From Neckera pumila (Eukaryota; Streptophyta; Bryopsida; Hypnales; Neckeraceae): a DNA stretch of 64,000 nucleotides. Location of the stretch: positions 23,732,913-23,796,912 of the forward strand of contig OZ018410.1 of assembly GCA_963969595.1 (NCBI GenBank), written 5' to 3'. Shown piece after piece: positions 58,658 to 64,000 of the stretch. The position numbers and the translations under genes were made by a program. The first letter of the stretch is position 1. Each line of letters starts with the position of its first letter. The notes beneath the pieces are model-generated. The model was not told the origin of the DNA. It saw nothing but the letters and a program-made list of their open reading frames with translations, and searched no databases.

Positions 58658-58952
58658 AGCTAGTCTACTCCAAAAGCGACCATGCTCTAAAAGTAATCAT
58701 GACACAAAGGTACATTTTGCTTTCTTCAATGTATCAGCAGTGTCCATTTCAGGAGGTGGTCGCTTCTAGTGACCACTGTGTTTCAACTTCAAAAACTAAT
58801 TCCACAAAGGTCCAAAAAATATGAAAGGACTTGGGGTTAGATGCCAATTCCATTTTTCTTCCTACAAGAATTTACTGAAAGTTGTTTCAAGGAGTTTAGC
58901 TTTCCGAATAGGCAACCAACTCTTAAACGGTCATTATAAGAGCAGACTATTC
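58658..58952. mobile_element. TA-flanked MITE family F (copy 4) in the reductase promoter
   Basis: The left tip is AGCTAGTCTACTCCAAAAGC after TA (58656-58657). The right tip, reverse-complemented, is GAATAGTCTGCTCTTATAA, with TA at 58953-58954. At 295 bp it is shorter than the 410 bp copies but shares interior words such as GTCCATTT and AGGAGGTGGTCGCTT. It lies 52 bp upstream of the reductase start codon. Confidence 0.55.
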
Positions 58953-60644
58953 TACACCAAAAATGATTGAAGGCTAACTCCTAAAGGTTCTCGCATCCTA
59001 AAAGTGGATGAGTCCAGTCAAACTTGATTAAAATGAAAGTCAGTAGAGTACTACTATTTGAGTCTTTTGAGCACATTGTGTGAAAAATTGACACTTCTGC
59101 AAATTAATTCACTTGATCACTTATGAAATGAATGAATTAAATGTGCTTGTAAAATACATTTTATACCGCCCACTCTACATAAGAGAAGATGAAGAACTAT
59201 GTTTTTTCATCCAACTTTTTTTTAAGGTTCTAAAATTTGGATGTGTTTTTGCACTAGATGTTGGTCAAAATTTCCTCATTGAGATGTTATTGACTTCTCT
59301 TCAAAAAAAGATTCTAAAAATTGGATCATAAAAGGGATGTTTTTCAATGTATTTTTTGGCAATTTATTCCTCTTTGTTCTAAATTTGAAATTTAGCCAAA
59401 ATAATGATATTTTTTTTTAAGCTCATCTAATGATATAAAGTTAGCTAAGTCTACTTTCTCAGCATCTACTTTTTGAAAGAATACTAGCTTTTTTGTATGA
59501 TTAATTTTGTTTTTGAATGGAAGACATTGCCTAAAAAATATTGAAAAGATGATTATATAAATATATATATATACACATACACACATATACTCATACACAT
59601 ACATACACATATACATACATATACACATACATATACACATACATATATATATATACATATACATATACATATACACTTATTGCCAAATATTAAATTGTAT
59701 ATATTTTCATGAATAAATCAATCATCTATAATCTCGATGTTTATGTTTGCAAGAGAACTTATTATTCTAGTTAAGATTGTAAGATGCAATACTTTAGAAA
59801 ATTGAAAATAACATCCATATTATAGAATGAAAATTAATGATAATATAAATGTCATGCAAACATTTGACTTAAACTAGGCAATATGAGATATTTCTAGGTT
59901 CTGAAAGTGTCTAAAATATTTTTATAAGATACAACATCAATACAACATCCAAATAATAAGTACTTTATTGCAAGGATTTTTTTGAAAGTAATACACATGG
60001 TAGTCCTTCTACCAATTGTATTACTAAAAAAAATCTCTTATTGGATCTTATTAGTAGTCAAAAACGAATTTTACATTCTCTTAGCATGTACGTTTGGAAA
60101 CTCTGTATGAATGACCCATAAATTCTTATAGAGATGAAAATAGGTATATTCAACATTGATTCTAGATTCCTATTTTAAACAAAATATATCGAGGTCAATT
60201 TATAAATTAGTCAAGAATAACTACATCTGATTATGACATGTTTATAAAATCTTCTAGTCTAGATTTTTGCCTAAAATGTTGGCTCTCTAAACCTGAGAAT
60301 CTAAGATCAATTTAGATACACTATTTTAGTCAACCCTTTGAAAATTAATAATTTATTCATAAATTATCCCAAAAAATGAATGCAAAGAGAATAAAAAAAT
60401 CTGCTTTTGACTATGGTCAAGATCCAACACCACATTAGACCATTTGATAATGGGATCCAAACAAATTTTTTAAGTGATAACTTGCACACGCTAACTACTT
60501 TTGTCCACGGTGTGTTTGTCCCTCCAAAACTTCCCTAGGCCAACAATGACACGAAAGCAATTCCTATTCTGAAAAACTAGAATGTGTAATTGGTTCAAAT
60601 GTTTAATTGGTTCACAATAGGTGTACCGGTAGTCTATTTAGGCG
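58953..60644. other. Intergenic sequence with a TA/CA microsatellite
   Basis: The stretch at about 59550-59690 is an ATACACATACAT-type microsatellite of about 130 bp. The remainder is AT-rich with no recognised exon. Confidence 0.55.
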
Positions 60645-60894
60645 TTAGAGAAAATATCAACCCTTTGGAGGGCTGCTCTAGATTGTCAAATTTTTATTTT
60701 TATTTTTAAATTATTTTTAAATTATTTATTAATAAATTTTTAACTTGTAAAACTGGATTCTTGCGCCACTGTTATTGCAATTTTAGCTGCACAAAATTAG
60801 GGGGAAAATGAATTTTTCAGCTCAAAAAAATCAAATTTCAGGGTACTTCAAAGGGCTGTGGAGTAGCCCTTCGGAGTCCTGAAATTTTTTCTAA
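60645..60894. mobile_element. Short terminal-inverted-repeat element, family D (copy 2, about 250 bp)
   Basis: The left end is GTTAGAGAAAATATCAACCC and the right end, reverse-complemented, CTTAGAAAAAATTTCAGGAC. AGGGCTGCTC and its complement follow inside each end. It matches the element at 5330-5655 in both tips; the two interiors differ. Confidence 0.55.
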
Positions 60895-62038
60895 GGCTTG
60901 GAAGAAGAAAATATGACTAACATATTTGGTATGTAATATTGCGTTACTTGGATTTTGACACATGGAGGTTTCAATTACAATAGCTCATTGATTTTTTGAA
61001 ATTTTTCAAAGTTTTGAATGGAATAATTATTCATAATATAAAAAAGATGACTTACTAGGCTTCATTTTCTAAGCTTAATCAAACTACTAATGGATACTTT
61101 GAAAGTTACAATATGCCCAAAGATGCAAATAACTCTCTCTAAGATTAATAGTACCCCTTTAATGTGAAAAAATCCGCAATCATTGATCTCCACATAAAAA
61201 TGCCCCCCTTCTAATGTTGTCGATTTGCATTATTGGAAAAAAATTGTCACCGTTGATCATACCGTCCTAAGATCTTGGTCATCAAGGTTAGGATTGGTAT
61301 AAATGTTCAATCTTTATAAATGGATATAATATAAATATTTTCAATTATATACAGAATACAACATACAAAGTACATATGGATAGGGCATATGGTGTATTAG
61401 TATGGTATGATGTACATACACGGGTATTGATATGGGATATAGAATACAAAGACTAACAATATGTATTGTCAATATTCCGTTTCAATTGCAATCTGAATAG
61501 CTTCCAAAAAAACATAAAGATACATCTTTTCCATCTGAAATCATCTAAATGCTACTTTGTGACTCTATGGTCCTTCAAGGATTAACTCCACAAATTTAAG
61601 TTGTTTACTCTACCTTTTTTTATGTTTTTCCTAGAGTTTAAAGTTTGGTGAATGAACAAATGATGTGCTATTAATTTTGAAACAACGCTACATGTCTGAT
61701 GGATGACTTTTTTTTGTTATTGAAGAAATTGAAAATGTGTCTATTGATCCAAAATTTGAATCATATTTGAGTGAATACCTATCACGGAGGCATTGTCCTT
61801 CTAGGGGTCATCTTTCAATAATGCAGTGGATATATGTTTATTGCCTAATGGATGACAAAGAAATATTCTATGCAAGAAAAAAGTGTAAATATTTACCCGT
61901 AGAATTTATATATAAAGGGAAGCTCTTATATAATAGTTTGACCTCTAATGAGTGCTCTTGGATTATTTATAAAAATGATTTAAAGAGTACCCCCAAAAGA
62001 TGATTTCCAAGGTGGCCAGTTTGTTCTTTAAGAGTTAA
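60895..62038. other. Intergenic sequence, no gene recognised
   Basis: A frame at 61737-62003 encodes 88 residues (EYLSRRHCPSRGHLSIMQW) without a recognisable family. GGTCCTTCAAGGATTAA near 61570 looks like a worn right end of a piggyBac-type MITE, but no partner end was found. Confidence 0.4.
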
Positions 62039-62719
62039 CCCCTAAATAACCAAGGCACCAAATTTTGGTGTGGATAATATTTTTAAGTTAAATAAAATCT
62101 AATTGTAGCATAATAAATTTCAGTGCTAAAACTAGATCTATTTTGTAGTTTATAATATTTCAAAAAAATAAATCTAGTTTTAGCATTGAAAATTTGATTT
62201 TGAAAATGAATGATATTGATTTTTCTATTCAAGATTTTGTGCGAGGGTGCCCATTGCAAATCTTGATTTTAGTATTGAAGACTCTTGGAAATGAGCATCA
62301 AATACACTAAATTTCGGAAAAAAAATCACATTAAAAATTCATTTAAAAAAATTGTAGAGTAGGTTTCGAAAAGTTTTAAACTGATTGGAGTTATGCATGT
62401 TATGCCCTTGAACCTCATATTATTTTGGTGACAAATATCTTAGATTTGACAAGTGAAAAGAAGATTGAAAGACTTCAAATCACTTTCACAATTTTAACAC
62501 CCTCACAATCAAATAATATCACTTTGTTTCACTTTGTTGTATCAATCTTTCAATCCATAAGTGATATTGTTGTAATCCTTTTCCCATGTGGTACCTAACA
62601 TTTTTATTTTGAATTTGTATAGTTACAAATGAATTTTTTTTTATGAAAGTTATCAAAATGTTGGCTTTTCGTTCAATTTAGAGCAAATTCCAAGAAGCTC
62701 AAAAACGGCCGTTTAGGGG
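62039..62719. mobile_element. piggyBac-type MITE, subfamily gamma (copy 2, 681 bp)
   Basis: TTAA is present on both sides (62035-62038 and 62720-62723). The tips are CCCCTAAATAACCAAGGC and GGCCGTTTAGGGG. It is the reverse-orientation partner of 53719-54379. No coding capacity. Confidence 0.8.
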
Positions 62720-62723
62720 TTAA

Positions 62724-64000
62724 CGAGGTTTGGGTGTGCTCAACCGCCCGATACCCGTTCTGATACCCGGAATCTATGGGTTGAGGTTGACACCCTGGCG
62801 ATTCGTCCATTCAGAATCGTCTGTTTTCTGCTGAATTTCCCGCGAAAGCTTCGATTTTGCCCATGAAAAGCTGTTCAACGACGCCACTTTCTACTCAAAC
62901 CAAAAAGAATTTGAGCTTCGATGCTGCATTTATAAATTTTCCAGGCCAAAAAATGATCAACTAAGCAGCTTGCTCGTGTGCTGCAACAATTGCCTTTGTT
63001 TCACTTTCTTTTCGGAGCATGGATGCACACGACTAGGGTTGTTCCAGTGCGAGTGATGATGAGGCTGCGGCTTCGAGGAGGCGGATTCAGATTCCAGGGC
63101 GCTGCAGGAGCTCTTGCAAAGGTGGGTTTACGGGATGGTGAATTCTCATCTTCAATGAACTCTGCTGGGCGGTACTGCATCTTTTTGTGGTGGTTTGGTT
63201 TTTATTCGATTGAGCTCCCAATTGTGAGTATATTTACTATTATTAGAGATACTAAACTGTTAAAATATTCTTCTTAGTTCATCAAGGAGGATTTGAACGC
63301 ACCAAGCACAGTATTATTTGGATACCATATGCAAAAGTTGTAAGCGATCAAAGTTTTCTCTGGTAGATGATCTGAAATTGACACAAGTTCTGATGCTGAG
63401 GTGGGGTGCATTCTCAAAATCACTATGCACTCGTTGTAAAGGATTATGAAGTGTCGCATTTCGGTTGGTGTGGCAATCAGGTGTTAATTTGTTGGAAGGG
63501 AGTTGAAATTGATCCGATGTTGGTTTTCTTGGAGATTCCAGCACAGTGAGCTCGGAAAGCAGCCATTCATGGAGCAATTGGATCAAGGGCCTGTGGAACC
63601 TGCACCGAAATCGGCACCTGCTATGCTGGATCCCAGGCATTCGGAGAGGTACAATTCGTTTGAATTTCATTAGGTAATATGGTGAGGCAATTGCAATGCT
63701 TTGCAGGGGGGTGTAGTAGCTCCGTGGAAGAACTTTTAGGTTCATTGCTATTATATTTGGTCACAACCAATATAATACTAGGTATGTCCAAATGATCTCA
63801 ATAGCCTTCTCACCGTTCACATCCTTATCTCCACTAAAATGTATAGGATACTCTTTCCGCCATTTTAAGCAATTTAACCAATTTGTTAGAGTGCTCTTTT
63901 ATTGGGAGATCTTTATGATGCTGTGGAGGGATCACTTTGGTTACAAGACCGAACTCTTTTGGTCAGATAATTATCACGGTGTATGAATTTCTTATGCAAT
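62724..64000 (+). other. Probable 5' part of an unidentified gene running off the window
   Basis: GC content rises sharply after 62724. Two exon-like pieces are visible. One ends at a donor AAAG|GTGGGT near 63120, with the arginine/glycine-rich frame MRLRLRGGGFRFQGAAGALA. The other, from ATG 63569 (MEQLDQGPVEPAPKSAPAML), ends at GAGAG|GTACAA at 63648. They may belong to one gene or be alternative leaders. The product is unknown and the rest lies beyond position 64000. Exon limits are tentative. Confidence 0.35.

Noticed and set aside
59392..59676. 94-codon minus-strand frame (MYMYMYMYI...)
   Set aside because: It is translated microsatellite sequence.
61737..62003. 88-codon plus-strand frame
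   Set aside because: No recognisable family, AT-rich composition and no splice context; left as unassigned intergenic sequence.

Overview
The window is nuclear DNA of a land plant. It is AT-rich and gene-poor, with intron-containing genes in more GC-rich islands and many transposons between them. Three genes are well supported: an annexin (9548-14111, +), a G-type lectin receptor-like kinase (49027-51677, +) and a short-chain dehydrogenase/reductase (56800-58606, -). All three are split by GT-AG introns. The kinase resembles SD2-5-type receptors and I lean towards a non-flowering plant (bryophyte, lycophyte or fern), but the window does not settle this.

Layout: 1-8430 holds short inverted-repeat elements and a GC-rich island with a broken coding remnant (3940-4500). 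8430-14111 is the annexin promoter, leader and gene, with tandem repeats in its introns. 14112-24261 holds MITEs and, at 18021-23488, a piggyBac-type transposon whose decayed transposase still shows all three catalytic aspartates. It sits inside a smaller MITE at a TTAA site. 24262-39800 is mostly non-coding and carries several more TTAA-flanked MITEs. 39800-42205 has a tRNA-like/hairpin segment and a hAT-type transposase pseudogene with only a few lesions. 44022-44504 is a near-perfect 0.48 kb palindrome beside a MITE. 45406-46875 is another nested pair. 47-52 kb holds the receptor kinase. 53.7-56.4 kb holds more MITEs, including one with Stowaway-like ends. 56.8-58.6 kb is the reductase, with a MITE 52 bp upstream of its start codon. 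The right edge (62.7-64 kb) looks like the start of another gene that leaves the window.

The unifying theme is a piggyBac-style transposition system. About ten elements begin and end with CCC/GGG-type tips at TTAA (once TTAT) target sites, in several structural subfamilies. Three cases of insertion into other elements at TTAA are visible, and one transposase source element lies in the same window. Two further cut-and-paste families are present: a TA-flanked MITE of about 410 bp (four copies) and a Stowaway-like MITE. The three host genes have no evident functional link; annexin (membrane/calcium), receptor kinase (perception) and reductase (carbonyl metabolism) appear to be independent neighbours.
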